From an uncultured Clostridium sp. (GTDB lineage: Bacteria; Bacillota; Clostridia; Lachnospirales; Lachnospiraceae): a DNA stretch of 42,799 bases. Made by a program: the position numbers and the translations under genes. The DNA lies in assembly GCA_900541315.1 (NCBI GenBank), contig UQJF01000008.1, positions 1-42,799 on the forward strand. Reading direction: 5' to 3'. Under the pieces are notes generated by a model. It did no database searches and was not told the DNA's origin. It was given only the letters and a program-made list of their open reading frames with translations. Below are positions 25,931 to 33,538 of this stretch, piece after piece (the stretch's first letter is position 1; every line of letters begins with the position of its first letter).

Positions 25931-26971
25931 ATGAAATTGAAAAAAGCAATGCTGCTTTTCGCAGCGGCAGCAGTAGCTGCAGGTACCGTAGCAGGATGCT
26001 CAGGAGGCGCAAAAGAAACTACAGCAGCTTCCGCAGCAGAGACAAGTGCCGTAGGATCAAAAGAAGAGACTACAGCAGAGGAAACAAAGGAAGAGGAAAC
26101 AGCTGCTGAAGAAGAGGATGAAGAAAACTACGATACAGGAGATGCAGCATTGGACAACACAAGAAACCAGGATGAGATTGGAGAAAAGGAAATTTTAGTT
26201 GTAAGCTTTGGAACCAGCTTCAATGACAGCCGCCGTTTAACCATTGGCGCTATTGAGGATGCCATTGAAAAGTCACAGCCTGACTTTTCTGTAAGAAGAG
26301 GTTTTACCAGCCAGATCATCATTGACCATGTAAAGAAGAGAGATAATGTTTCTATTGATAATGTAACAGAGGCTCTTGACCGTGCAGTAAAGAACGGTGT
26401 AAAGACCCTTGTTATCCAGCCAACTCACCTGATGAATGGTCTTGAGTATACAGATCTGGTAAATGAGATAGCGGAAAATGCCGATTCCTTTGAACAGGTA
26501 GCTGTAGGTGAGCCATTACTTACTTCTGATGCTGATTTTAAGGCAGTGATCCAGGCTATCACAGATGCGACTAAGGAGTATGATGACGGTGAGACTGCGA
26601 TCTGCTTCATGGGTCATGGTACAGAGGCTGAATCCAATCAGGTATATGCAAAGATGCAGGATATGCTTACAGAAGAAGGCTTTGAGCATTACTATGTAGG
26701 TACTGTAGAAGCAACCCCAAGTCTGGATGATGTACTTGCAAAGGTAAAAGAAGGTTCCTATAAGAAAGTTGTGTTAGAGCCATTAATGATCGTTGCAGGC
26801 GACCATGCAAATAATGATATGGCAGGTGATGAAGAAGGTTCCTGGAAGACCACTTTTGAAGAAGCTGGTTATGAAGTAAAATGCCTTGTAAGAGGCTTAG
26901 GCGAGTTAGAGCCAATCCAGCAGCTGTTTGTAGAGCATGCAAAGGCAGCTGTTGACAGTCTTGCAAAATAA
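25931..26971 (+). CDS. cbiK: exported lipoprotein sirohydrochlorin cobaltochelatase-like protein (CbiK family)
   Basis: A 346-residue protein with a lipoprotein signal (lipobox TVAGC, C23) and an acidic linker to about residue 75, then a full class II chelatase domain. The start of the domain is ILVVSFGTSFNDSRR. The two histidines that hold the metal in CbiK are H229 in FMGHGTEAES and H292 in GDHANNDMAGDE. Cytoplasmic CbiK inserts Co2+ into sirohydrochlorin in the anaerobic B12 pathway; this one is predicted to act outside the membrane, like the periplasmic CbiK form described in Desulfovibrio. The ATG at 25931 has AGGAGG at nine bases of spacing, better than the ATG at 25925. The cobalamin riboswitch upstream ties it to B12 status, and a tetrapyrrole-type ABC importer lies downstream. 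Its direction (cobalt insertion or metal removal) and substrate are unknown. Confidence 0.88.
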   Translation: MKLKKAMLLFAAAAVAAGTVAGCSGGAKETTAASAAETSAVGSKEETTAEETKEEETAAEEEDEENYDTGDAALDNTRNQDEIGEKEILVVSFGTSFNDSRRLTIGAIEDAIEKSQPDFSVRRGFTSQIIIDHVKKRDNVSIDNVTEALDRAVKNGVKTLVIQPTHLMNGLEYTDLVNEIAENADSFEQVAVGEPLLTSDADFKAVIQAITDATKEYDDGETAICFMGHGTEAESNQVYAKMQDMLTEEGFEHYYVGTVEATPSLDDVLAKVKEGSYKKVVLEPLMIVAGDHANNDMAGDEEGSWKTTFEEAGYEVKCLVRGLGELEPIQQLFVEHAKAAVDSLAK

Positions 26972-27006
26972 TGCTTTTGCAGTTGGATGCAAAATGAAAA
27001 CACCCC

Positions 27007-27042
27007 AAAGGCGGCCAGAGAAGACTCTGACTGCCTTTTATT
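27007..27042 (+). terminator. terminator between the chelatase gene and the downstream transport genes
   Basis: AAAGGC pairs with GCCTTT, and CAGAG with CTCTG inside, followed by TTTTATT. It would separate the riboswitch-controlled chelatase from the following genes at least partly. Confidence 0.65.
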
Positions 27043-27046
27043 AAAA

Positions 27047-27102
27047 ATGCCCTCCCGGAGCCTTTCATGTATTTGCACTTGCGGCTGATTCCGGGAGAAC
27101 AT
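27047..27102 (+). mobile_element. 56-bp short form of the palindromic element (copy D)
   Basis: The left end ATGCCCTCCCGGAGCC and right end GATTCCGGGAGAACAT match the termini of the 163-bp copies. The inside is missing, with the junction at a shared GATT. It is flanked by AAAA on both sides (27043-27046, 27103-27106), consistent with a 4-base target duplication, although A runs are weak evidence alone. Confidence 0.65.
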
Positions 27103-27172
27103 AAAATATATATGGGGACCGGGCCGACAGGTCTGGTGACCAGTTCATACAGTGAGAAAGATGGTGGATCAG

Positions 27173-28153
27173 ATGAAGATAAAAAAATATGTATTATGTG
27201 CCGGGATCATTAGTTTAGTGGGACTGTCTGCCGGATGCGGACAGAAAGCGGGAAATCCAGAGGCTTCTAAGACAGTTGGTGAGCAGGCGGTAAGTGAACA
27301 GGCAGAAACAGCCCAGAGCAGCAAAACAGATTCAGGGGAAGATATAAAAGAGGAGAGAAAAATATCTCAGGATCCAGGTTCAGAGAAGGAAAAAGAGACA
27401 TCACCTACAGTACAGGTAGTAGAAGAAGGTATGGTGCCGGTAGAAGCCGGTGCGTTAAAAGATGGTGTTTATCCGGCAGAAGTGGACTCCAGCTCTTCTA
27501 TGTTTAACATTACAGAGGCAGAGCTTACAGTAGCAGATGGAAAAATGACTGTCCGCATGACATTAAGCGGCTCCGGTTATGGAAAAGTATTTATGGGGAC
27601 CGGGGAAGATGCACAAAAAGCTGATGAAGCAGATTACATTCAGGCAGAAGAGAGTGCGGATGGAAAAAATGTATTTGAGATCCCGGTAGAAGCCCTGGAT
27701 AAGGGAATTGAATGTGCTGCTTACAGTAAAAAGAAAGAGACCTGGTATGACCGTACCCTGGTGGTCCGGGCTGATTCCCTTCCTGCAGATGCTTACAAAG
27801 AAGGAAATACAAAGACTGTAGAAAGCCTGGGATTAAAAGATGGGGATTATACAATAGAAGTAACATTAGAGGGCGGTTCCGGACGCACTACAATAGAGTC
27901 TCCGGCAGCATTAACGATTGAAAATGGACAGGCAGCTGCCATTATCACCTGGAGTAGTTCTCATTATGATTATATGAAGATCGGTGATGAGAAATATGAG
28001 CCTGTGAATACAGAGGGCAATTCAGCTTTTGAGATCCCGGTCACTGTATTTGACTACAAACAGAAGGTGATCGCAGATACGATTGCCATGAGTACGCCTC
28101 ATGAGATCGAATATACACTGACTTTTGATTCAGAAAGCATAAAGCCACAGTAA
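27173..28153 (+). CDS. lipoprotein with two NEAT-like beta-rich repeats
   Basis: A 326-residue exported protein: lipobox GLSAGC (C22), a Glu/Ser/Lys-rich linker to about residue 90, then two related domains at about 92-205 and 218-326. Both follow the order LKDGxYxxEV, a hydrophobic strand ending in an LTxxxG-type turn (ELTVADGK, ALTIENGQ), Ser-rich YxK strands, and FEIPVxxxD. The pattern LTV-GK-V-MTL resembles NEAT haem-binding domains, but I do not see their YxxxY haem motif, so this is a fold-level guess. It sits between a chelatase and a FecCD-type importer and probably binds the same ligand or scaffolds the complex. The start at 27173 has only a weak GGTGG ribosome site; ATG 27161 and GTG 27152 are alternatives. 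Confidence 0.7.
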   Translation: MKIKKYVLCAGIISLVGLSAGCGQKAGNPEASKTVGEQAVSEQAETAQSSKTDSGEDIKEERKISQDPGSEKEKETSPTVQVVEEGMVPVEAGALKDGVYPAEVDSSSSMFNITEAELTVADGKMTVRMTLSGSGYGKVFMGTGEDAQKADEADYIQAEESADGKNVFEIPVEALDKGIECAAYSKKKETWYDRTLVVRADSLPADAYKEGNTKTVESLGLKDGDYTIEVTLEGGSGRTTIESPAALTIENGQAAAIITWSSSHYDYMKIGDEKYEPVNTEGNSAFEIPVTVFDYKQKVIADTIAMSTPHEIEYTLTFDSESIKPQ

Positions 28154-28202
28154 CAAATATTGATTTCATGGCTGCAGAAGCAACAGAGATGATAACGGAA
28201 AA

Positions 28203-29453
28203 ATGAAGATGAAAAAACAGATTAACAGAAAAAAAGCCAGAGCCGTGTTTTTGCTGGCTGTAACAGTGCTGATACTGGGGATGTGCGTTGGATGCGGACA
28301 GAAAGCAGGAAAGACAACGGATACAGGAGCCGTAGAGCATAGAGAGAGTGCTGTTAAATTGCAGGACACAGGGGAAGAAGGCGGGGAAGCCGGTCATGTA
28401 TCCTGGTCAGGTCTTGCGCCAACAGATACCCTTGATTTAAAATATGCCAGCCAGTTTTCTGTCACCTACTATGGGAAAGAAAGATATGCCCTGATCACCA
28501 TTGGGGAAGATGAAAAATTTCTGGTAGTACCAGAAGAAGAGCCGGTGCCAGATGGCCTGCCGGAAGATATCACACCTCTTGTAAGACCATTAAACAATAT
28601 GTATCTGGCTGCAACCTCTGCCATGGACTTTTTCTGTCATCTGGATGCAGTGGATCAGATCACTCTTTCAGGTACAGAAAGTTCCGGCTGGTATTTAGAA
28701 GAGCCGAAAAAGGCCATGGAAGAAGGAAAAATGGAGTATGCAGGCAAATACAGTGCGCCAGACTATGAGTACATTGTAGATAAGTCCTGTGATCTTGCCA
28801 TTGAGTCTACTATGATCTATCACTGTCCTAAGGTAAAGGAGCAGCTGGAAAATCTGGGAGTGCCGGTTTTAGTAGAGCGTTCCAGCTATGAGGCTGACCC
28901 TTTAGGACGCATGGAATGGGTGAAGCTGTACGGCGTTCTTACTGGAAAAGAAGGGCTGGCAGAGGAGTTATTTGAAACTGAAATAAAAAATCTGGAAGGT
29001 ATTTCTGACCAGAAGGATACTGGAAAAACAGTTGCTTTTTTCTACATCACTTCCAAAGGCAGTGTCAATGTGCGAAAGCCGGGAGATTATGTGGCAAAGA
29101 TGATTCGGATGGCCGGAGGTACTTATGTTCCACAGAATGCAGAAGAAGAGGAAAATGCCCTTTCTACCATGAACATGGAAATGGAGGCCTTCTATGATCA
29201 GGCAAAAGATGCGGACTACATTATTTATAACAGTACCATAGACGGGGAATTATCTGCATTAAAGGAACTTATGGCGAAAAGCCCCCTGCTTGCTGATTTT
29301 AAGGCTGTAAAAGAGGGGCATGTGTGGTGTACTGGAAAGAACCTGTTCCAGGAAACCATGGGACTGGGAAATATGATACAGGATATCCACAAGATGCTTA
29401 CAGAGGAAGAACCGGATCCTGGGCAAATGCATTATATCCACAAGTTAAGATAA
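28203..29453 (+). CDS. ABC transporter substrate-binding lipoprotein (FepB/BtuF type)
   Basis: A 416-residue exported protein of the PF01497 class III binding proteins for iron complexes, haem and cobalamin. The signal peptide ends near C28 or C31 (ILGMCVGC). The body has two lobes joined by a helix; recognisable segments are RPLNNMYLAATSAMDF, CDLAIESTMIYHCP with LENLGVPVLVERSS, and the C-terminal KAVKEGHVWCTGKN. It delivers its ligand to the permease encoded next. It begins 49 bases after the NEAT-like lipoprotein and shares its CGQKAG(N/K) sequence after the lipid cysteine, suggesting common origin of the signal region. ATG 28203 or 28209 could be the start. Confidence 0.88.
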   Translation: MKMKKQINRKKARAVFLLAVTVLILGMCVGCGQKAGKTTDTGAVEHRESAVKLQDTGEEGGEAGHVSWSGLAPTDTLDLKYASQFSVTYYGKERYALITIGEDEKFLVVPEEEPVPDGLPEDITPLVRPLNNMYLAATSAMDFFCHLDAVDQITLSGTESSGWYLEEPKKAMEEGKMEYAGKYSAPDYEYIVDKSCDLAIESTMIYHCPKVKEQLENLGVPVLVERSSYEADPLGRMEWVKLYGVLTGKEGLAEELFETEIKNLEGISDQKDTGKTVAFFYITSKGSVNVRKPGDYVAKMIRMAGGTYVPQNAEEEENALSTMNMEMEAFYDQAKDADYIIYNSTIDGELSALKELMAKSPLLADFKAVKEGHVWCTGKNLFQETMGLGNMIQDIHKMLTEEEPDPGQMHYIHKLR

Positions 29454-29580
29454 CATAGCCTGATATAGAGTTTAAGGATGCACATTCAGGTAAGACCGGA
29501 TGCAGGTTTGGCGGAGCATACAGAAAAGCGAAGTATACAGAAAGGGGAAACACAGATTGAAAAGCAGGGAAATATCTGGT

Positions 29581-30597
29581 ATGAAAAAAAGGCGGGCAAA
29601 TATAACAGGGGGATTTCTGATCCTGTTTGCAGCATTAGTCCTTCTGTTTTTCTGGAACATCTACTCCGGAAGCGTAAGTGTGAAGCCAGAGGAAGTGCTG
29701 CAGCTGCTGGTCAAAGGGCCGGGAGAGAGCAGCCAGTCAAGGATACTCTGGGATATCCGTTTTCCCAGAGTGCTGGCAGCTATGCTTCTTGGAGGCGCAT
29801 TGTCAGTATCTGGTTTTCTCCTTCAGACTTTCTTTGCAAATCCCATTGCAGGACCTTTTGTGCTGGGGATTTCTTCCGGTGCAAAACTTATGACGGCGCT
29901 GGTGATGATATTTTTATTGGGAAAAGGCCTGGTAGTTGGTTCTATTGTGCTGATTCTGGCAGCTTTTGCAGGGGCTATGTTTTCCATGGGATTTGTGATC
30001 CTTATTTCCAACAAAGTAAACAACATGTCCATTCTGGTGATCTGCGGTATTATGGTCAGCTATATCTGTTCTGCTGTTACGGATCTGGCAGTGACTTTTG
30101 CAGATGATTCCAATATTGTAAACCTGCATAACTGGTCATTGGGAAGCTTTTCCGGTATTACCTGGGATAATATTTCTGTAATGGCAGCAGTGATCTTTAT
30201 TTGTATGGTCTGCGCCCTTTTTCTGGCAAAGCCTGCAGGGGCTTACCAGCTGGGGGAGGTTTATGCAGCCAGCATGGGAGTGGATATTAAGGCATTCCGG
30301 CTGGCTCTGATCCTGGTTTCCAGTATTCTTTCTGCCTGTGTCACTGCATTTGCAGGCCCGGTGTCCTTTGTGGGGATTGCAGTGCCTCAGCTGGTAAAAA
30401 GCCTGTTTAAGACAACAAAGCCTGTTATTATGATACCGGCCTGTTTTTTAGGAGGCGCTGTGTTCTGCAGCTTTTGCGACTGTATTGCAAGAACCTTATT
30501 TTCACCGGTTGAATTAAGCATCAGCACAGTAACAGCAGTATTTGGAGCCCCGGTGGTCATTTATATGATGGTACAGGGAAAAGGGAGAAGGAGATAG
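29581..30597 (+). CDS. FecCD family ABC transporter permease
   Basis: About 338 residues with some nine to ten hydrophobic segments. IRFPRVLAAMLLGGALSVSG is the diagnostic FecCD/BtuC motif, with FFANPIAGPFVLGISSGAKL following, and FAGPVSFVGIAVPQLVKSL is the conserved late region that contacts the ATPase. It imports iron siderophores, haem or cobalamin-type ligands as a homodimer. The ATG at 29581 starts just before the first hydrophobic segment and has AGGGA upstream; a TTG at 29557 with AAAGGGG is an alternative that adds eight residues. The ATPase gene follows three bases after the stop. Confidence 0.9.
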   Translation: MKKRRANITGGFLILFAALVLLFFWNIYSGSVSVKPEEVLQLLVKGPGESSQSRILWDIRFPRVLAAMLLGGALSVSGFLLQTFFANPIAGPFVLGISSGAKLMTALVMIFLLGKGLVVGSIVLILAAFAGAMFSMGFVILISNKVNNMSILVICGIMVSYICSAVTDLAVTFADDSNIVNLHNWSLGSFSGITWDNISVMAAVIFICMVCALFLAKPAGAYQLGEVYAASMGVDIKAFRLALILVSSILSACVTAFAGPVSFVGIAVPQLVKSLFKTTKPVIMIPACFLGGAVFCSFCDCIARTLFSPVELSISTVTAVFGAPVVIYMMVQGKGRRR

Positions 30598-30600
30598 GAT

Positions 30601-31707
30601 ATGGCAGAGGAAAAGAGTATGACCTATATTTCTGCAGAAGACGTGAGTGTAGGCTATCATGACCTGCCACTGATCGAAAAGATCCATTTTCATGTGGACC
30701 GGGGGGAAATACTGACCCTGATCGGCCCAAACGGTGCCGGAAAATCTACTATATTAAAGAGTATTATCGGTCAGTTAAAGCTGATAAAAGGGGCAGTGTG
30801 GCTGGATGGAACCACTATGGGAGCCATGAAGGAAAGAGACATAGCTGTCCGTATGTCTGTAATGATGACCGGACGGGTAAAAACAGAACGCATGACCTGC
30901 GAAGAAGTGGTGAGCATGGGTCGTTACCCCTATACCGGGAAAATGGGCATCCTTACAGAAAAGGACTGGCAGGTGGTGCATGATTCCTTAAAACTGGTCC
31001 GGGGACTGGATCTGGCGGGGAAGGATTTTGAGGCAGTCAGTGACGGCCAGAGACAGAGGGTCCTTCTTGCAAGAGCTATTTGTCAGGAGCCTCAGGTCAT
31101 TGTGCTGGATGAGCCAACGGCATTTTTAGATATCCGCCATAAATTAGAGCTTTTGTATCTTCTTAAAAATATGGTAAGGGAAAAGCATGTGGCAGTGCTT
31201 ATGTCCCTTCATGAACTGGATCTGGCCCAGAAGATATCGGATCATATTATCTGTGTAAAAGGGGATAATTCCATTGGATATTTTGGTACTCCTGAGGAAG
31301 TTTTCAGTGGGGATCATATAAAAGAGCTGTTTCAGATTGAAAAAGGTACTTATCTTTCCGATTATGGCAGTGTGGAGTTAGAAGCTGTAAAAGGAGAGCC
31401 GAAAGTTTTTGTTATAGGTGGAAATGGAACAGGGATCCAGATATACAGAAAGCTGCAAAAACAGGGAATCCCCTTTGCGGCAGGCATATTATGGGAGAAC
31501 GACAGGGAATATCCGGTAGCAGAGGCATTGGCTTCCCAGGTCATTGGTGAAAAAGCCTTTGAGCCGGTTTCAGAGGAAACATTTAAAAGAGCAGTAGAAG
31601 TATTAAAAAGCTGCGAAAAGGTGATCTGCTGTCTGGAAAATTTTGGAACCTATCAGGAATCCTGCAGACAGTTGTGGGAAACAGCAAAGAAACTTGGAAA
31701 AATCTAA
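30601..31707 (+). CDS. iron-complex/B12-type ABC transporter ATP-binding protein with C-terminal extension
   Basis: A 368-residue ATPase. Walker A is GPNGAGKST at about 42-50, the signature is the non-canonical SDGQRQR at 147-153, and Walker B is VIVLDEPTAFLD. The core ends near residue 255. The remaining 110 residues form an extra domain that begins KVFVIGGNGTGIQIYRKL and continues with a Rossmann-like alternation (IPFAAGIL, ASQVIGEKAF, VEVLKSCEKVI). Similar extensions exist on some FecE/BtuD-type ATPases of Clostridia and archaea, with no assigned role that I know. It completes the importer with the two upstream genes, and a weak terminator follows. Confidence 0.9.
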   Translation: MAEEKSMTYISAEDVSVGYHDLPLIEKIHFHVDRGEILTLIGPNGAGKSTILKSIIGQLKLIKGAVWLDGTTMGAMKERDIAVRMSVMMTGRVKTERMTCEEVVSMGRYPYTGKMGILTEKDWQVVHDSLKLVRGLDLAGKDFEAVSDGQRQRVLLARAICQEPQVIVLDEPTAFLDIRHKLELLYLLKNMVREKHVAVLMSLHELDLAQKISDHIICVKGDNSIGYFGTPEEVFSGDHIKELFQIEKGTYLSDYGSVELEAVKGEPKVFVIGGNGTGIQIYRKLQKQGIPFAAGILWENDREYPVAEALASQVIGEKAFEPVSEETFKRAVEVLKSCEKVICCLENFGTYQESCRQLWETAKKLGKI

Positions 31708-31741
31708 TTAGTTTGCAAAAATCATACATTTTCTATACATT

Positions 31742-31773
31742 CCCATGGTAGTAGATTTTACATGGCTTTTTTA
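31742..31773 (+). terminator. weak terminator after the ABC importer
   Basis: CCATG and CATGG pair with a loop of 13 bases, followed by CTTTTTTAT. The stem is short, so this is tentative. Confidence 0.35.
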
Positions 31774-31837
31774 TACTGAAATCATGATCAGAATAAAAAA
31801 CAATACAAAAAGCAATATAAAAAGAAAGGGAATGTAT

Positions 31838-33397
31838 ATGAGAAAGAGAAGAATTGCAGCAGGACTTTTAGCAGGTGTACTGGTGATCGGAGGACAGCAG
31901 GTATGGGCTGCTACCACACATTATAATGACTCTTCCGTAACCGGAGGATCACAGGCATGGCAGCAGTGGGTGGCAGACTGGAATCAGGCAGCCACAGATT
32001 TTACCAAGGTGTCATTAACTCCAGGCGGTGCAGCATCTGAACTGAATTTTGCATGGTACAGTGAAGGAAATGAGCCAACACCAGTGGTTTATTTTGGAAC
32101 AGATAAAGATAACCTTGAAGCCTGTCAGGGAACTGCAAGTAATGTAGACACATCTCTTACAGGAGGAAAGGCTTATAGCTACAATTATGTAACAGTAGGC
32201 GGACTGAAAGAGAATACAACCTATTATTACTCTGTAGAGAAAAGCGGTGTAAGAACACCTGCTGAAGTTTACAAAACAGGAAGCTTTGAAAATGTAAAGA
32301 TCCTTTATGTAGGTGATCCACAGGTTGGTGCTTCTAAGGGACAGCCTCAGGGAGAAGGAAAATTAAGTGCAGATTCAGGTGTGGCTAACACAGCAGCACG
32401 TAATGACGGTTTTGCATGGGACCGTACCTTAGATGCAGCTCTTGCACAGAACCCGGATCTGAACTTTGTGATCTCAGCAGGAGACCAGGTTAATAAAACA
32501 GGAAAGCCAAAGGAAGAAGAGTATGCAGCGTATCTTTCTGCTGATGCATTAAAGAACATTCCGGTGGCAACTACCATTGGAAACCATGATTCTTTAAACA
32601 AGGATTACAGTTACCATTTTAATAACCCGAATCCTACCAATCTGGGAATGACAGAAGCAGGGGGAGATTATTACTACAGCTATGGCCCGGGACTGTTCAT
32701 CGTATTAAATACCAACAACTACAATGTGGCAGAGCATGAGCAGGCTATTAAAAAGGCAGTTGAAAACTTCCCGGATACTAAATGGCGTATTGTGACGATC
32801 CACCAGGATATCTACGGATCCGGACTGGATCACTCCGATACAGACGGCATGATCCTTCGTACCCAGCTGACACCTGTTTTTGATAAATATGATATTGATG
32901 TAGTTCTTCAGGGACATGACCATACATACAGCCGTTCCAAGATCCTTTATGGAGATGGAAAAACACATGGTTCTTATGAGTTCAGACTGGATGAGACAGG
33001 TCTGGATTATGACTGGGATCATGCATACAACAAAAATACAGGGGACAGCATTACTTTAAATCCTCTTTCATCTGATACAGCAGCAGTGGAGGCAAAGGAT
33101 GCATTTACAGCAGATAATAAGTGCTATACCATTGAAAGCTCCGGAAAATCTGTTGTGACCAATCCAAAAGGAACCCTTTATATGACTGCAAACTCTGCTT
33201 CTGGTTCTAAGTATTATGAGCTTATCAATTCACAGCAGGATTATATTGAAGTAAGAAGCCAGAACTGGCTGCCAAGCTACTCTGTGATCGATCTGACAAA
33301 GGATGATTTCAAGATCACTACTTACCAGATCACAGATGAAGGAAAGGTAGAAAATATTGATAATACCTTTACCATCCACAAGACAGTAAGCAGATAA
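31838..33397 (+). CDS. secreted metallophosphoesterase of the purple acid phosphatase type
   Basis: A 519-residue exported enzyme. The signal peptide MRKRRIAAGLLAGVL ends near VWAATT with an AxA-type cleavage site. A fibronectin-like purple acid phosphatase N-terminal domain spans about residues 45-145 and ends YYYSVEKSG. The catalytic domain has the metallophosphoesterase motifs in order: YVGDPQ, SAGDQVN, IGNHDS, IHQDIYG and LQGHDHTYSR. It is expected to hydrolyse phosphate esters or related compounds with two metal ions outside the cell. No wall anchor or membrane segment is seen at the C-terminus. AAAGGG at seven bases of spacing supports the ATG at 31838; a longer frame from 31745 is not credible. 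Confidence 0.9.
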   Translation: MRKRRIAAGLLAGVLVIGGQQVWAATTHYNDSSVTGGSQAWQQWVADWNQAATDFTKVSLTPGGAASELNFAWYSEGNEPTPVVYFGTDKDNLEACQGTASNVDTSLTGGKAYSYNYVTVGGLKENTTYYYSVEKSGVRTPAEVYKTGSFENVKILYVGDPQVGASKGQPQGEGKLSADSGVANTAARNDGFAWDRTLDAALAQNPDLNFVISAGDQVNKTGKPKEEEYAAYLSADALKNIPVATTIGNHDSLNKDYSYHFNNPNPTNLGMTEAGGDYYYSYGPGLFIVLNTNNYNVAEHEQAIKKAVENFPDTKWRIVTIHQDIYGSGLDHSDTDGMILRTQLTPVFDKYDIDVVLQGHDHTYSRSKILYGDGKTHGSYEFRLDETGLDYDWDHAYNKNTGDSITLNPLSSDTAAVEAKDAFTADNKCYTIESSGKSVVTNPKGTLYMTANSASGSKYYELINSQQDYIEVRSQNWLPSYSVIDLTKDDFKITTYQITDEGKVENIDNTFTIHKTVSR

Positions 33398-33465
33398 TAA
33401 TAAGCAGATAATAAACAGATAAGCCTTAAAACGGCATACAAGACATCAAAGACAAAGACATAGGA

Positions 33466-33517
33466 GATCAAATTCCGTCCCGTGGAGGCTGAAAGAAAGC
33501 CTTGCGGGACGTTGATC
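33466..33517 (+). promoter_or_regulatory. long three-part hairpin upstream of the YibE/F gene
   Basis: GATCAA pairs with TTGATC, CGTCCCG with CGGGACG, and AGGCT with AGCCT, separated by small internal loops, with a GAAAGA apical loop. No T tract follows, so it is not a normal terminator. It lies 21 bases upstream of the start codon at 33539 and near its GGGG ribosome site. Candidate cis-acting RNA. Confidence 0.55.
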
Positions 33518-33538
33518 GGATAGATCGGGGCAGTGAAA

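Noticed and set aside
31745..31837. N-terminal extension of the phosphatase from 31745
   Set aside because: It would place 31 residues before a clear signal peptide and has no ribosome site.
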